Shown here in pieces: positions 33,683 to 44,148 of a stretch of DNA of 64,000 nt. The DNA comes from Pseudomonas paracarnis (GTDB taxonomy: Bacteria > Pseudomonadota > Gammaproteobacteria > Pseudomonadales > Pseudomonadaceae), in NCBI RefSeq assembly GCF_904063055.1, contig NZ_CAJFCN010000003.1, forward strand, positions 62,001-126,000. Reading direction: 5' to 3'. Below the pieces are notes generated by a model that made no database searches, had not been told where the DNA came from, and worked only from the letters and a program-made list of their open reading frames with translations. How positions within the stretch are numbered: the stretch's first letter is position 1; each line of letters begins with the position of its first letter. The position numbers were made by a program, and so were the translations under genes.

Positions 33683-34936
33683 TCAGAATCGCTCCAGGCG
33701 GTAGAGGTGCAATTGCGGCACCCGCTCACCCGCAGCAAGCTGCCCAACCCACTCGGCCGTCACCGCCGCTTGTGTCAGTCCCAAATGCTGGTGACCAAAT
33801 GCAAGCAGCACTTTGCCTTCGCACACCCGGTCAATGATCGGCAGCGAGTCGGGCAGGGAAGGGCGAAACCCCATCCAGGGCGTGGCTTCGCTGTCGCTCA
33901 AGTCGTGTCGGAACAGCCCTTTGCTCAACCGGTGCAACTGCCAGGCCCGTTGCATATTGGCCGGGCGGTCGAGGCCGGCGAATTCGACCGTGCCGGCCAG
34001 GCGCAGGCCACCGGTCATGGGCGTCATGATGAATTTGCGCTCCAGTGAAGTGACCGCGAAGGGCAGGCGCTGTTGTTCGTGGGGCAGCATCAGGTGGTAA
34101 CCGCGTTCGGTGTCCAGCGGCACTTGTTTGCCGGTGAGAGCTGCGGTGAGTTTGGCCGAGTGGGCGCCGCAGGCGATCAGCACTTGCTGCGCTGTCAGTA
34201 CGCCTTGGTCGGTCGTCAGGGAAACGCCGCTACCCTCCACGCGTCCGTCCAGAACGCGCTGCTGAAGAAATTGCACCCCCTCAGCCTTGGCCGCGTTAAC
34301 CAGTTCGCCAACCACCGTGTACGGGTCCAGAAAGTGTCCGGTAGCGGGGAAGAACAACCCGCCTTGTATGGCGTCGCTCAGTTGCGGCGCAGCCTTGCGC
34401 ACCGCATCGCCGCTCCAGAAGTCCACGGCGACGCCTTGCTGCCGCATGCGTTGCTGCACTGCATCCAGTGCAGCGCGGAATTCAGCGCGCTCATACACCA
34501 ATAGCGAACCGTCTTCACGCAGCAATCGCGTTTGACCCATCGATTGCAGCAAGCGTTGCCACGCGCCCAGGCTACCTTCGTTCAGCGCGCGAAGGCCGGC
34601 CACGGTGCGCTGGTAACGCGCTGGCCGCAGGTTGAGCAACAGGCGGATAAACCAGGGCAGGGCGCGGGGCAGATAGGTCCAGTCCAGGCGCAGCGGGCCC
34701 ATGGGGTCCAGGAGCATGGCGGGCAAGCGCTTGAGGATCGACAGGTCGGCGATGGGAAACACCTGTTCCGTCGCCAGGTGGCCGGCGTTGCCGTAGGAGG
34801 CACCCATGCCGGGTGCCTGCGGGTCGAGCACGACGACTCGGCGGCCTTGGCGTGCCAGCTGCAAGGCGCAGGCGACGCCGATAATGCCGGCGCCGACTAC
34901 TACGATGTCTGCTTGCTTGGGATCGGCCATGATCAT
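33683..34936 (-). CDS. FAD-dependent D-amino-acid (D-hydroxyproline) dehydrogenase
   Basis: 417 residues of the DadA-like FAD oxidoreductase family. The N-terminal Rossmann motif is [27 protein letters not shown], and the C-terminal substrate/FAD region is [32 protein letters not shown]. By position in a 4-hydroxyproline cluster it should oxidise cis-4-hydroxy-D-proline to pyrroline-4-hydroxy-2-carboxylate. A single-polypeptide enzyme of this kind is found in P. putida, unlike the three-subunit enzyme of P. aeruginosa. The ATG at 34936 overlaps the upstream stop (ATGA); the ATG at 34930 is an alternative. A longer frame to 35131 is overlap only. Confidence 0.88.
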   Translation of the reverse strand: MIMADPKQADIVVVGAGIIGVACALQLARQGRRVVVLDPQAPGMGASYGNAGHLATEQVFPIADLSILKRLPAMLLDPMGPLRLDWTYLPRALPWFIRLLLNLRPARYQRTVAGLRALNEGSLGAWQRLLQSMGQTRLLREDGSLLVYERAEFRAALDAVQQRMRQQGVAVDFWSGDAVRKAAPQLSDAIQGGLFFPATGHFLDPYTVVGELVNAAKAEGVQFLQQRVLDGRVEGSGVSLTTDQGVLTAQQVLIACGAHSAKLTAALTGKQVPLDTERGYHLMLPHEQQRLPFAVTSLERKFIMTPMTGGLRLAGTVEFAGLDRPANMQRAWQLHRLSKGLFRHDLSDSEATPWMGFRPSLPDSLPIIDRVCEGKVLLAFGHQHLGLTQAAVTAEWVGQLAAGERVPQLHLYRLERF

Positions 34937-36504
34937 GCTTCTCGCTGGCCGTCGAGCAGGCGCCGCAACCGCAGCGGGTTGTCGTGCTGCAGCGCGGTGG
35001 GCAGCAAGGCGTCCGGGACGTCCTGGTAACACACCGGGCGCAGGAATCGCAGGATCGCCGCCGTGCCCACCGAGGTACTGCGCGCATCCGAAGTCGCCGG
35101 AAAGGGCCCGCCATGCACCATGGCGTCGCACACTTCTACGCCGGTCGGCCAGCCGTTCACCAGCAGGCGCCCAGCCTTGCGCTCCAGCACCGGCAGCAAT
35201 GCCCGCGCCTGTGGCAAGTCGTGGTCATCCATCTGCAGGGTGGCGGTGAGTTGGCCTTCCAGGTGTTCGGACACCTGGCGCATGTGCTCGACATCACGGC
35301 ACTGCACCACCAGCGAGGCGGCGCCGAATACTTCGGCTTGCAGGTGTTCATTGTCCAGGAACGCCTCGGCCTGGGTCACGAACAGATGGGGCTGGCCCTG
35401 GTTTGGCCCGGTCGCTGGCAAGCCTTTGGCGGCTATGGTGGTGTGCTGGGCCAGGGTCTTCAGGCCGGTTTCGCAGGCGCTGAAAATACCCGGTGTGAGC
35501 ATGGTCTGGGACGGGCAACGCGAGAGACGCTCACTGGCGGATTGGACAAAACGGTCCAGAGCGGCGCCTTGCAGGGCGATCACCAGGCCAGGGTTGGTAC
35601 AGAACTGGCCGGCGCCTTGGGTCAGCGACGCGACGAACCCATCGGCCAAGGCTTCGCTCCGAGCTTCAAGCGCAGCAGGAAACAGGTACACCGGGTTGAT
35701 CGAGCTCATTTCCGCGTACACCGGGATCGGCTCCGGGCGTGCCTGCGCCGCATGGCACAGGGCGATACCGCCACTGCGCGACCCCGTGAAGCCTACGGCC
35801 TTGATGCGCGGGTCGCGCACCAATGCGATACCCACCTCGTTACCCGCGCCGTAGAGCAGTGAAAACACACCTTCCGGCAAGCCACACTCTTTAACCGCCT
35901 GGGCGATGGCGCGGCCCACCAGTTCGCTAGTGCCGGGGTGCGCGTTATGCGCCTTGACGATCACCGGGCAACCGGCGGCAAGGGCCGATGCGGTATCGCC
36001 GCCCGCCACTGAGAAGGCCAGAGGGAAGTTGCTGGCTCCGAACACGGCTACCGGGCCCAGGGCGATATGGCGCTGGCGCAGGTCGGCGCGGGGCAGGGGT
36101 TGGCGCTGGGGCTGTGCGGTATCGACGCGCACGTCGAGCCATTCGCCCAGGCGCACGGTGCGGGCAAAAGCGCGCAGTTGCCCGCAGGTACGGCCGCGTT
36201 CACCTTCAATGCGTGCGCGAGGCAAGCCGGTTTCGGCGCAGGCGCGTTCGATCAACTCATCACCCAAGGCTTCGATGTGGGTGGCGATGGTTTCAAGCAA
36301 CGCGGCGCGATCTGCCAAGGTGGTTTCGCGGTAAGCGTCGAACGCGAGCCAAGCCAGTGCGCAGGCCTGTTCGACGTGTTGCTCATCCCCGCCGGCATAG
36401 GCGGGTTCCAGTGGGGTGTTGGTGGCGGGGTTGATGGCCCGGATCGCATCGCGATGGCCGCAAACGGATTGCTGACCGATCAGCATCTTGCCTGTCAGAG
36501 TCAT
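34933..36504 (-). CDS. lhpG: Alpha-ketoglutaric semialdehyde dehydrogenase
   Basis: 523 residues, NADP-type aldehyde dehydrogenase. Landmarks: [32 protein letters not shown] (cofactor site), [18 protein letters not shown] in place of the usual ELGG region, catalytic Cys in [10 protein letters not shown], and a C-terminal [17 protein letters not shown] that I associate with the ketoglutaric semialdehyde class. It carries out the last step of hydroxyproline breakdown, giving alpha-ketoglutarate. The start ATG at 36504 follows CAGGA; an extension to 36648 would run into a REP element and is rejected. The symbol follows the P. aeruginosa lhp naming and is tentative. Confidence 0.87.
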   Translation of the reverse strand: MTLTGKMLIGQQSVCGHRDAIRAINPATNTPLEPAYAGGDEQHVEQACALAWLAFDAYRETTLADRAALLETIATHIEALGDELIERACAETGLPRARIEGERGRTCGQLRAFARTVRLGEWLDVRVDTAQPQRQPLPRADLRQRHIALGPVAVFGASNFPLAFSVAGGDTASALAAGCPVIVKAHNAHPGTSELVGRAIAQAVKECGLPEGVFSLLYGAGNEVGIALVRDPRIKAVGFTGSRSGGIALCHAAQARPEPIPVYAEMSSINPVYLFPAALEARSEALADGFVASLTQGAGQFCTNPGLVIALQGAALDRFVQSASERLSRCPSQTMLTPGIFSACETGLKTLAQHTTIAAKGLPATGPNQGQPHLFVTQAEAFLDNEHLQAEVFGAASLVVQCRDVEHMRQVSEHLEGQLTATLQMDDHDLPQARALLPVLERKAGRLLVNGWPTGVEVCDAMVHGGPFPATSDARSTSVGTAAILRFLRPVCYQDVPDALLPTALQHDNPLRLRRLLDGQREA

Positions 36505-36533
36505 GGGGACATCCTGGAACAAAAAGAGGTGTT

Positions 36534-36660
36534 GTAGGCGCGAGCTTATGTGACGAGCAAGCATGCTTGCGCTGGGGTGCGAAGCGCCCCCAATAAAAGC
36601 CGGAGACTGCTGCGCAGTCAGCGGGAGCAAGCTCCCTCGCCACAGCAAGCTCGCGCCTAC
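36534..36660. repeat. Composite REP element with 14-bp perfect terminal inverted arms
   Basis: GTAGGCGCGAGCTT (36534-36547) is the exact reverse complement of 36647-36660. Between them lie further REP palindromes (GAGCAAGCATGCTTGC and GGGAGCAAGCTCCC). It fills the gap between the dehydrogenase and deaminase genes of an otherwise tight operon and may form an mRNA-stabilising or attenuating structure. Confidence 0.82.
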
Positions 36661-36666
36661 AGAAAA

Positions 36667-37614
36667 TCAAGCGACGTTCTGTTCGGCCGACCAGTTGGCA
36701 TACCACTGGCGGAACAGCGCGTACTGCTGCTCGGCATACCGGCGCTGGGCAGCGCTGAGGCCGTCGGTTTCGTTGAAGTGCAGGGCGTAGCCCTGGTCGC
36801 CGTTGAGCACCATCAAATGCTTGTAATACAGCACCAGGTCGCAGCCCTCGTCGAACGACGACAACACCGCCAGTGCAGCTTCCAACTCGCGGGCCTGGCG
36901 ACGCGCCTTGGCATCGCCCTTGGCGGCTTTTTTGCTCAGCGCCACCAGTTGCAGCACTTCGCGGGGCAGTGCGTTGCCGATGCCGGTAATGGCGCCGGTG
37001 GCGTTGCAGTTGACGAAGCCGTGCACCACTTGGGTATCGACGCCGACCATCAGAGTCACATCGTCATCCTGGGAGGTGATGTTTTCGGCGGCGTAGCGCA
37101 GGTCGGCGGCGCCGCCGAACTCCTTGAAGCCGATCAGGTTCGGGTGCTCGCGGCGCAGTTCGAAGAACAACTCAGCGCGGGTGGCGAAACCGTAGTAGGG
37201 GCTGTTGTAGATCACCGCCGGCAGGTTGGGGGCGGCGTTGAGGATCGCTGCAAAGTGGGCCTTTTGCGCAGTGGCCGAAGCACCTCGGGACAGCACGCGG
37301 GGAATCACCATCAAACCATCGGCGCCGACTTTGGCGGCATGGGCTGCGTGAGATACGGCTTCACGGCTGTTCACCGCACCGGTGCCGACGATGGTCGGCA
37401 CACCCGCAGCCACCAGGCGCGCCACGCCTTCCTGGCGCTGGGCCTCGGTGAGCAGCGGCCAGTCGCCCATGGAACCGCAATACACCACGGCACTCATGCC
37501 GATGTCGATCAGCTCGCGACCCTTGGCCACCAGGGCATCGAAGTCCGGTTGGCGCTCGGCGGTGCAAGGGGTCATCAGGGCGGGCATGCAGCCGGTGAAG
37601 ATGTTGTCGCTCAT
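36667..37614 (-). CDS. lhpC: DapA-family pyrroline-4-hydroxy-2-carboxylate deaminase
   Basis: 315 residues, dihydrodipicolinate synthase/N-acetylneuraminate lyase superfamily TIM barrel. It shows MPALMTPCTAERQPDFDALV at the N-terminus, VVYCGSMGDWPLLTEAQRQEG, PAVIYNSPYYG with the conserved Tyr, and NLIGFKEFGG with the Schiff-base Lys. In hydroxyproline clusters this protein deaminates and dehydrates the pyrroline product to alpha-ketoglutaric semialdehyde. CCGGAG lies 8-9 nt before the ATG at 37614. Confidence 0.88.
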   Translation of the reverse strand: MSDNIFTGCMPALMTPCTAERQPDFDALVAKGRELIDIGMSAVVYCGSMGDWPLLTEAQRQEGVARLVAAGVPTIVGTGAVNSREAVSHAAHAAKVGADGLMVIPRVLSRGASATAQKAHFAAILNAAPNLPAVIYNSPYYGFATRAELFFELRREHPNLIGFKEFGGAADLRYAAENITSQDDDVTLMVGVDTQVVHGFVNCNATGAITGIGNALPREVLQLVALSKKAAKGDAKARRQARELEAALAVLSSFDEGCDLVLYYKHLMVLNGDQGYALHFNETDGLSAAQRRYAEQQYALFRQWYANWSAEQNVA

Positions 37615-37651
37615 GGTGCTAACTCCGGTTTCAGTTGAATGAATAATGGGC

Positions 37652-38578
37652 TCAGATGCCCCAGGCAAACGGGTCTTGTTCGTCGATCAGCAAGGTGCTG
37701 TCGGCGGTCATGTAGGCGCGGCCGGTGATGAATGGGCGTACGCGTTCGCCGTCCCATTCATAGCGGCCCAGGAACTGGCTGCCGGTGATGCTGGCTTGTA
37801 CCCAGGGTTCTCCTGCGGCCAGTTTTGCGTCGGCGGCCAGGCAGGCGAGCTTGGCGCTGGTGCCGGTGCCGCAGGGGGAGCGGTCATAGGCTTTGCCGGG
37901 GCACATTACGAAGTTGCGGCTGTCGGCGTGGGCGTCGTCGGCGAACAATTCGATATGGTCGATCAGCGCACCGTCTGCGCCACGGATGCCTTGGGCTTCG
38001 AGGGCCTTGAGCATGGCCCAGGTGTAGTCGGTCAGGGCCTCCACGTTATCCATCTGCAACTCATGGCCGTGGTCCGACACCAGGAAGAACCAGTTGCCGC
38101 CCCAGGCGATGTCGCCCAGCACCACGCCATGCCCAGGCACCTCAACCGCCACCTGCTTGCGGTAGCGGTAAGCGGGCACATTGCGCAGGGTCACGCTGCC
38201 GTCTTCGTGCAAGGTGGCCGCGACCGGGCCGACCGGCGTGTCGAGGCTGTGCACGCCCGGTTGGATCAGCCCCAGGTGGTGCAGCGAGGCAATCAGGCCA
38301 ATGGTGCCGTGGCCGCACATGCCGAGGTAGCCGGCGTTGTTGAAGAAGATCACCCCGCAGGTCGCCCCCGGCGTGACTGGCGCACAGTACAGCGCGCCCA
38401 CCAGCACATCGTTGCCCCGTGGCTCCAGCAGGCAGGCGCGGCGCCATTGATCGTGGTGGGTGCGCAGGTGGTCCAGTTGATCGGCGATCGAGGCACCCGC
38501 CAGTTCGGGAAAGCCGTTCATGACCAGGCGTGTAGGTTCACCGCCGGTGTGTGAGTCAATCACATGCAGTCGTTTCAT
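37652..38578 (-). CDS. lhpA: 4-hydroxyproline 2-epimerase
   Basis: 308 residues, proline racemase superfamily. It is cofactor-independent, with two catalytic cysteines: one in [13 protein letters not shown] and the other in [15 protein letters not shown]. The opening [14 protein letters not shown] is typical. It converts trans-4-hydroxy-L-proline to cis-4-hydroxy-D-proline, feeding the FAD dehydrogenase. The presence of Cys at both catalytic positions separates it from the dehydratase subfamily, which has Thr at one. Start ATG at 38578 with GGAG 8 nt upstream; the ATG at 38590 overlaps the permease stop and is less likely. Confidence 0.92.
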   Translation of the reverse strand: MKRLHVIDSHTGGEPTRLVMNGFPELAGASIADQLDHLRTHHDQWRRACLLEPRGNDVLVGALYCAPVTPGATCGVIFFNNAGYLGMCGHGTIGLIASLHHLGLIQPGVHSLDTPVGPVAATLHEDGSVTLRNVPAYRYRKQVAVEVPGHGVVLGDIAWGGNWFFLVSDHGHELQMDNVEALTDYTWAMLKALEAQGIRGADGALIDHIELFADDAHADSRNFVMCPGKAYDRSPCGTGTSAKLACLAADAKLAAGEPWVQASITGSQFLGRYEWDGERVRPFITGRAYMTADSTLLIDEQDPFAWGI

Positions 38579-38589
38579 AAGGCGCTCCA

Positions 38590-40215
38590 TCAGTGGGTAG
38601 TCGGGGACAGTGGGGCGCTGTAGTGCGCGTCGATGACGGCTTCGCTTTCGTCCTCTTCCTGCTCCAGGCGTACCAAGTGGGCGGGTACGCCGGTGGCGGC
38701 GCCCCAGTAGTAAATGCCCAGGGCGCAGGCCGCCACCACCAGGGTGTCAAACGGGTGGCTGATCACACCAATACCGCCAAAGCTGCCGAGCTTGGAGAGC
38801 AGGATGGTCACGGCGTAGAAGCCGATCAGCCAGGCCGAGGAGCGTACTTGTTGCTTGAGGTTCAGGTGCGCGGTCGGCACCCAGCGCGCGCACAGCAGGT
38901 ACACCACAAACATCAGGATTTGCAGGCCCAACAGCCAAGACACCGTGCTCCAGCCCGACCAGTAGACGATCAACGCAGCGATGATGAATGACAGCGGGCC
39001 CAGCACCGCCATGCCCTTGACCCGAAACGGGCGCGCCATGTCGGGTGCATTGCGGCGCAGGGCGGCGACCGTCACCGGGGCCACGGCATAACTGAGGATC
39101 AGGGCGGCAGACACCACGTTAATCAGCGCTTCCCAGGACGGGAACGGCAAGGTCCAGAACACCGACAGGCCAAAGGTCAGCCACAGCGCCGGGCGCGGGA
39201 TGCCGGACTTTTCATCGATGCGCGTGAATATCTTGAAGAAGGTGCCAGTCTGCGCCCAGCCATACACCACGCGCGGGGTGGCGTTCATGTAGATATTGCC
39301 GCAGCCGCTGGGAGAGATCACCGCATCGGCCACCACCAGGTAGGCCAGCCAGCCCACGCCCAGCGCCAGGGCGATATCGCGATAGGGCAGGGCCAGTTCC
39401 TTGCTGATGCCGGCCCAGCCATTGGCGAGCATGTCGGTAGGCACGCCGCCGAGGAACGCGGTTTGCAGCAGCACATAGATGGCCGTAGACAACAGTACCG
39501 AGAGGATCAGGGCGATGGGGATGGTGCGCTGTGGGTTTTTCACTTCGCTGGCCACCGAAATGATCGGCGTCAGGCCCAGGTAGGCAAAGATCACCCCGCC
39601 TGCCGACACGGCCATCTCGATACCTGATAAGCCGAACGGCGCGAAGCCATGCACCTGGAAATTCGCCGGCTTGAAGAAGGTGAACAGCACGCCGATCACC
39701 AGTAACGGCACGATGAACTTGAACACGCTCACCAGGTTATTGGCGATCGCAAAGGTCTTCACGCTGCGGTAGTTGAGCACAAAGAACAGGCACAGCAGGG
39801 CAAATTGCACCAGCCAGCCCAGGGTGGTGGGGTCGCTGGAACCTGCCTTGGTCAGCTGCGGAAACCAGGCTGCGGCGTATTGGCGCGAGGCGACCACTTC
39901 AATTGCTACCAGGCTGGAAAACGCGATCAGCGTGATAAAACCCATCAGGTACCCGAGCAGCGGACCGTGGGAATACACCGGGTAGCGCACCACGCCACCG
40001 GCGCGGGGCAGGGCGGCGCCGAGTTCGCAGTAGACAATGCCCAGCAGCAGCACGGCGAAACCACCGAGCAACCAGGAAAAAATTCCTGCCGGGCCTGCGA
40101 TGGCAGACACGTGGCTGGCAGCGAACAACCAACCCGAACCGAAGATGGCCCCCAACCCGATAAAGGTGAGGTCCATCAGTGACAGCTGTTTCTTGAACTT
40201 GCCTTGGCCTGACAT
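38590..40215 (-). CDS. APC-family amino acid permease
   Basis: 541 residues with about 12-14 hydrophobic segments. The APC consensus near the N-terminus reads [27 protein letters not shown] and is followed by [30 protein letters not shown]. The long acidic C-terminal tail ([15 protein letters not shown]) is cytoplasmic. First gene of the minus-strand hydroxyproline operon, so hydroxyproline or proline uptake is the simplest role. Start ATG 40215 with AAGAAGG upstream. Divergent from the PAS-AraC gene. Confidence 0.88.
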   Translation of the reverse strand: MSGQGKFKKQLSLMDLTFIGLGAIFGSGWLFAASHVSAIAGPAGIFSWLLGGFAVLLLGIVYCELGAALPRAGGVVRYPVYSHGPLLGYLMGFITLIAFSSLVAIEVVASRQYAAAWFPQLTKAGSSDPTTLGWLVQFALLCLFFVLNYRSVKTFAIANNLVSVFKFIVPLLVIGVLFTFFKPANFQVHGFAPFGLSGIEMAVSAGGVIFAYLGLTPIISVASEVKNPQRTIPIALILSVLLSTAIYVLLQTAFLGGVPTDMLANGWAGISKELALPYRDIALALGVGWLAYLVVADAVISPSGCGNIYMNATPRVVYGWAQTGTFFKIFTRIDEKSGIPRPALWLTFGLSVFWTLPFPSWEALINVVSAALILSYAVAPVTVAALRRNAPDMARPFRVKGMAVLGPLSFIIAALIVYWSGWSTVSWLLGLQILMFVVYLLCARWVPTAHLNLKQQVRSSAWLIGFYAVTILLSKLGSFGGIGVISHPFDTLVVAACALGIYYWGAATGVPAHLVRLEQEEDESEAVIDAHYSAPLSPTTH

Positions 40216-40402
40216 AGCGGCGCCTTCTTGTGAGTTATTGGATAGGCATGCAGTGGCGCTATCCTGAACCCACATGCCCGGCTGACGATTGATGTTTTAT
40301 GCGGCGATGGATGACGAATTCAGCACAATTTGCCGCGCTCGACAGCGCTCGTTCCATGGCGCAATCTGCTGGCTGTCGACGAATAAAAGGGCAGATAAAG
40401 TC

Positions 40403-41212
40403 ATGTTGCAGAGCGCGTTCGCGAGCCTTTTCCAGGGCAGCCGACCCCACAACATCGTGCAGCTATTGAGCGGGGTAGAGCAGTTGCTGCCGATGCTCGA
40501 TGTACTGCCCAATGCCGCGATTTTCATCAAGGACATCGACGCCCGCTACGTGCTCGCCAACCGCACCCTGGTGCAACGCTGCGGCCTCAAGCACCTGCAA
40601 CCGCTGCTGGGCAAGACCAGCGCCGAAGTGTTCCCCGCACAATTGGGCCCCGGCTATACCGAACAGGACCGTCGTGTGCTGAGGCAGGGCCTGGTGTTGG
40701 AAGATCAACTCGAATTGCACCTCTACGGCACCCGCGAACCCGGCTGGTGCCTGACCCACAAGTGGCCGCTGTACAACCAACTCGGCGCGATCATCGGCCT
40801 GGCCGGAATTTCGGTGGACTTGCAGTCTGCCAGCGAAACCCACCCGGCCTATCAGCGCCTGGCGGCGGTGGACGAACACATCCGCAGCCACTTCAACCGC
40901 CGCGTCACCCTGGGTGAATTGACTCGCATCGCCGGGATTTCCGTGGCGCAACTGGAGCGCTACTGCAAACGCGTGTTTCACCTCACGCCTCGGCAAATGA
41001 TCCAGAAAGTCCGGCTTGAGCATGCCCGGCGGTTGTTGCATACCGAGCTGCCAATTACCGAGGTGGCGCTGCAATGCGGCTACACCGATCACAGCGCGTT
41101 TACCCGGCAGTTCAAATCTTCAACCGGGTTCACCCCGAGGCAGTACCGGCAAGCGACGCAAGGCGGCAGGCCAGATGAAAATCTAATGTGGGAGGGGGCT
41201 TGCCCCCGATAG
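40403..41212 (+). CDS. AraC-family regulator with PAS domain (LhpR-like)
   Basis: About 269 residues from the ATG at 40403. An N-terminal PAS domain (LPNAAIFIKDIDARYVLANRTLVQRCGL, then LTHKWPLYNQLGAIIGLAGISVDLQ) is followed by an AraC HTH pair (LGELTRIAGISVAQLERYCKRVFHLTPRQMIQKVRLEHARRLL, ITEVALQCGYTDHSAFTRQFKSSTGFTPRQYR). P. aeruginosa controls lhp genes with an AraC protein, LhpR, and this divergent position fits. The last ten or so codons and the TAG stop lie inside a REP palindrome. The start is uncertain; an upstream in-frame ATG at 40289 would overlap the promoter region. Confidence 0.86.
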   Translation: MLQSAFASLFQGSRPHNIVQLLSGVEQLLPMLDVLPNAAIFIKDIDARYVLANRTLVQRCGLKHLQPLLGKTSAEVFPAQLGPGYTEQDRRVLRQGLVLEDQLELHLYGTREPGWCLTHKWPLYNQLGAIIGLAGISVDLQSASETHPAYQRLAAVDEHIRSHFNRRVTLGELTRIAGISVAQLERYCKRVFHLTPRQMIQKVRLEHARRLLHTELPITEVALQCGYTDHSAFTRQFKSSTGFTPRQYRQATQGGRPDENLMWEGACPR

Positions 41213-41277
41213 CAGTGTGTCAGTCAGGCTATTTTTATCTGATCCACCGCCATCGGGGGCAGCCCCCTCCCACATTT
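41185..41277. repeat. REPIN overlapping the 3' end of the PAS-AraC gene
   Basis: AATGTGGGAGGGGGCTTGCC at 41185 has a near-perfect inverted partner ending at 41276 (one base shorter in the centre). Total span is about 93 nt with a T-rich middle. The left arm supplies the stop codon of the regulator; the right arm lies 88 nt before treS. Confidence 0.85.
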
Positions 41278-41364
41278 GGATGAAGCCAAGTCGATGCAAC
41301 GAATGCCGCGCACGCCCCTCATATGCTTACACCGACCCTTTTCACCACGACAGGTACCGAGCTT

Positions 41365-43428
41365 ATGACCGCGGCGAACAACGACCATGTGAACTGGCTG
41401 GTGCAACATTCCATGCTCCACGCAGCGCGGCAGCGGGCCAAGCTTTATTCGGGGCAAGGCCGCCTGTGGCAGCAGCCCTATGCACAGACCCGGCCGCGTG
41501 ACGCTTCGGCCTTGTCGTCGGTGTGGTTCACGGCCTACCCCGCCTCGATTGTCACCCGCGAAGGCGGCACCGTGCTTGAGGCGCTGGGGGACGAAACCTT
41601 GTGGCATACCCTGTCCAAGATCGGCATCCAGGGCATTCACAACGGCCCGTTGAAGAAGTCCGGTGGCTTGTCTGGCACCGAGCACACCCCGACCATCGAC
41701 GGCAATTTCGACCGCATCAGTTTCGACATCGATCCGCAACTGGGCACCGAGGCACAATTGCAGGCCTTGACGCGCATGGCTGCCGCGCACAATGCGGTGA
41801 TCATCGACGATGTGATCCCGTCGCACACCGGCAAGGGCGCGGACTTTCGCCTGGCTGAAATGGCCTATGAGGACTATCCCGGCCTGTACCACATGGTCGA
41901 AATCCGCGAGGAAGACTGGCCGTTGCTGCCCGACGTGGCCGCCGGGCGCGATGCACACAACCTCAGCCCCTCCCAGGTAGACGCACTGCGTGACAAGCAC
42001 TACATCGTCGGCCAATTGCAGCGGGTGATTTTCTTCGAGCCCGGCGTCAAAGAAACCGACTGGAGCGCCACCCCGGTGGTGCTCGGCGTGGATGGCAAGC
42101 CGCGGCGCTGGGTGTACCTGCATTACTTCAAGGAAGGCCAGCCGTCGCTCAACTGGCTCGACCCTTCGTTTGCTGCGCAGCAGATGATCATCGGTGATGC
42201 GCTGCACGCCATTGATGTGATGGGCGCGAAAATCCTGCGCCTGGATGCCAACGGCTTTCTCGGCGTGGAGCGCAAGCTCGATGGCACGGCCTGGTCCGAA
42301 AGCCATCCGCTGTCGATCACCGGCAATCAGTTACTCGGCGGCGCCATTCGCAAGGCGGGCGGGTTCAGTTTTCAGGAACTCAACCTCACCGTGGACGACA
42401 TCGCGTCGATGTCCCACGGCGGCGCTGACCTGTCTTATGACTTCATCACCCGGCCGGCCTACCAGCATGCATTGCTGATGGGCGATACCGAATTCCTGCG
42501 CCTGATGCTGCGCCAGATGCACAGCCTCGGCATCGACCCCGGCTCGCTGATTCACGCGCTGCAAAACCATGATGAACTGACCCTGGAGCTGGTGCATTTC
42601 TGGACGCTGCACGCCCATGACAGCTTCCTGTTCCAGGGCCAGACCTTCCCCGGCAACATCCTGCGCGAGCATATCCGCGAGCAGATGTATGAACGCCTCA
42701 CCGGCGAACATGCGCCGTATAACCTCAAATTCGTCACCAACGGCGTGTCCTGCACCACCGCCAGCATCATCACCGCAGCCCTGGGTATCCGTGACCTGGA
42801 GGCGATCACTTCGGCGGATATACAGCAGGTTCGCCAGATCCACTTGCTACTGGTGATGTACAACGCCATGCAACCTGGGGTGTTTGCCTTGTCCGGCTGG
42901 GACCTGGTGGGCGCGCTGCCGTTGGCGGCCGAAGAGGTGGCGCATTTGATGGCCGATGGCGACACCCGCTGGATCCATCGTGGCGCTTATGATCTGGTAG
43001 ACCTGAACCCCGACGCCGAACTGTCGGCGGGGCAAATGCCGCGCTCAAAAAGCCTGTATGGCAGTCTGAACAGCCAGCTGCAGGACCCGGACTCCTTTGC
43101 CTCCCAACTGCAAAAAATCCTCGCCGTACGCCGCGCCTACGACATCGCCGCCAGCCGCCAGATCCTGGTGCCGGACGTCGAGCATCCCGGCTTGCTGATC
43201 ATGGTCCACGAACTGCCGGCGGGTAAGGGCACTCAAATCACTGCGCTGAACTTTGGCGCCACGCCGATCACCGAAACCCTGCACCTGCCCAACATCGCAC
43301 CGGGGCCGGTGGTGGATATCATCAATGAGCGGGTGGAAGGCGATTTGACAGAGGAGGGTGCGTTCACGATCACGCTGGACGCGTATGAAGGGTTGGCGTT
43401 GCGGGTGGTGAGCAGCACGCCGATGTAA
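41365..43428 (+). CDS. treS: Trehalose synthase (maltose alpha-D-glucosyltransferase), stand-alone form
   Basis: 687 residues of GH13 interconverting maltose and trehalose. It closely resembles the roughly 689-residue TreS described from P. stutzeri as I recall it: [64 protein letters not shown] (nucleophile Asp), [16 protein letters not shown] (acid/base Glu) and [19 protein letters not shown]. It lacks the fused maltokinase found on the longer TreS of many pseudomonads. The start ATG at 41365 has GAG 5 nt upstream; an ATG at 41323 is possible. A second trehalose route alongside treYZ in this window. Confidence 0.9.
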   Translation: MTAANNDHVNWLVQHSMLHAARQRAKLYSGQGRLWQQPYAQTRPRDASALSSVWFTAYPASIVTREGGTVLEALGDETLWHTLSKIGIQGIHNGPLKKSGGLSGTEHTPTIDGNFDRISFDIDPQLGTEAQLQALTRMAAAHNAVIIDDVIPSHTGKGADFRLAEMAYEDYPGLYHMVEIREEDWPLLPDVAAGRDAHNLSPSQVDALRDKHYIVGQLQRVIFFEPGVKETDWSATPVVLGVDGKPRRWVYLHYFKEGQPSLNWLDPSFAAQQMIIGDALHAIDVMGAKILRLDANGFLGVERKLDGTAWSESHPLSITGNQLLGGAIRKAGGFSFQELNLTVDDIASMSHGGADLSYDFITRPAYQHALLMGDTEFLRLMLRQMHSLGIDPGSLIHALQNHDELTLELVHFWTLHAHDSFLFQGQTFPGNILREHIREQMYERLTGEHAPYNLKFVTNGVSCTTASIITAALGIRDLEAITSADIQQVRQIHLLLVMYNAMQPGVFALSGWDLVGALPLAAEEVAHLMADGDTRWIHRGAYDLVDLNPDAELSAGQMPRSKSLYGSLNSQLQDPDSFASQLQKILAVRRAYDIAASRQILVPDVEHPGLLIMVHELPAGKGTQITALNFGATPITETLHLPNIAPGPVVDIINERVEGDLTEEGAFTITLDAYEGLALRVVSSTPM

Positions 43429-43445
43429 AGGGATATTGGCCCGGC

Positions 43446-43471
43446 GTAGGAGCGAGCAAGCTCGCTCCTAC
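43446..43471. repeat. REP palindrome between converging genes
   Basis: GTAGGAGCGAGC (43446-43457) and GCTCGCTCCTAC (43460-43471) form a perfect 12-bp stem with loop AA, between the treS stop and the stop of the glycine-zipper gene. It may act as a shared terminator. Confidence 0.85.
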
Positions 43472-43492
43472 ATGGCAAGCCGTGCCACGCGA

Positions 43493-43921
43493 TCAGTGGT
43501 GCTTGTTCTTGTGCTTATGCTTGTTGCCTTTGTGCTTGGCACCGCCTGAACGATGGCCGCTCTCGTCATCGGCCAGGTTATTACCCAGCGCGCCACCGGC
43601 TGCGCCCCCCACGCCGGCGCCGATGGTCGAGCCGGTGGTGCCGCCCAGGCGATTGCCAATCAGCGAACCGCCTGCCGAGCCCAAACCGCCGCCAATCGCC
43701 GCTTCGGTCTTGTTGCCCTTTTGCGCCCCCACCGCACTCCCGGCGGCGCCCCCCACGCCGGCGCCGATGGCCGCACCGGTCGAGCCACCAAGCTGCTGGC
43801 CTACCACGTTGCCCAACACACCGCCGACACCGCCTCCCAGCGCGGCTGTACCATCTCCAGCGGCCAGGGCCCCTTGGGAGATCAGAATGCCCAATGCCAG
43901 GGCCGGGAATGTCATTTTCAT
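43493..43921 (-). CDS. Exported glycine-zipper protein
   Basis: 142 residues. After a signal peptide (MTFPALALGILISQGALA) come three Gly/Ala zipper repeats of the pattern GAGVGGAAG...GQQLGG / GNRLGG, then a His/Lys tail (GAKHKGNKHKHKNKHH). Glycine-zipper segments insert into or oligomerise on membranes, and the basic His-rich end may bind metal or nucleic acid. GAGG lies 9 nt before the ATG at 43921. Longer frames upstream have no support. Confidence 0.78.
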   Translation of the reverse strand: MKMTFPALALGILISQGALAAGDGTAALGGGVGGVLGNVVGQQLGGSTGAAIGAGVGGAAGSAVGAQKGNKTEAAIGGGLGSAGGSLIGNRLGGTTGSTIGAGVGGAAGGALGNNLADDESGHRSGGAKHKGNKHKHKNKHH

Positions 43922-44052
43922 TTTTTTGTACCTCAAGGGCTGTCTCAGGCGCTCACGGGGTAAAGCACGCCTGGCATTTTGATTAGAGCACACGTCATAA
44001 CACTTGGGCTTCGGTGATCGCCCCTTGCACAAGAAAAATTTTCTCCAGCCCT

Positions 44053-44080
44053 CTTGAATTCCTTTTGCGCGTCCATAAAT
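44053..44080 (+). promoter_or_regulatory. Sigma-32 heat-shock promoter of ibpA
   Basis: CTTGAA (44053-44058), 14 nt, then CCATAAAT (44073-44080) fits the RpoH consensus CTTGAA-N13/14-CCCCATNT. It leaves a leader of about 60 nt before the ibpA start. Confidence 0.65.
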
Positions 44081-44086
44081 TTTGGA

Positions 44087-44148
44087 TCACGCGATGCCGA
44101 ATCCGGGTTGCGTACTAAATCACTTGGAGAAACTCAGGAGATTTTAAA
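44087..44148 (+). promoter_or_regulatory. Possible RNA thermometer in the ibpA leader
   Basis: The leader between the heat-shock promoter and the ibpA ATG ends in CTCAGGAGATTTTAAA. ROSE-type thermometers are known in the ibpA leaders of pseudomonads, where the ribosome site is paired at low temperature. The sequence is short and I could not fold it rigorously, so this is family knowledge plus position. Confidence 0.4.

Noticed and set aside
34937..35131. N-terminal extension of the D-hydroxyproline dehydrogenase
   Set aside because: Would overlap the upstream aldehyde dehydrogenase by almost 200 nt and places 65 residues before the Rossmann motif.
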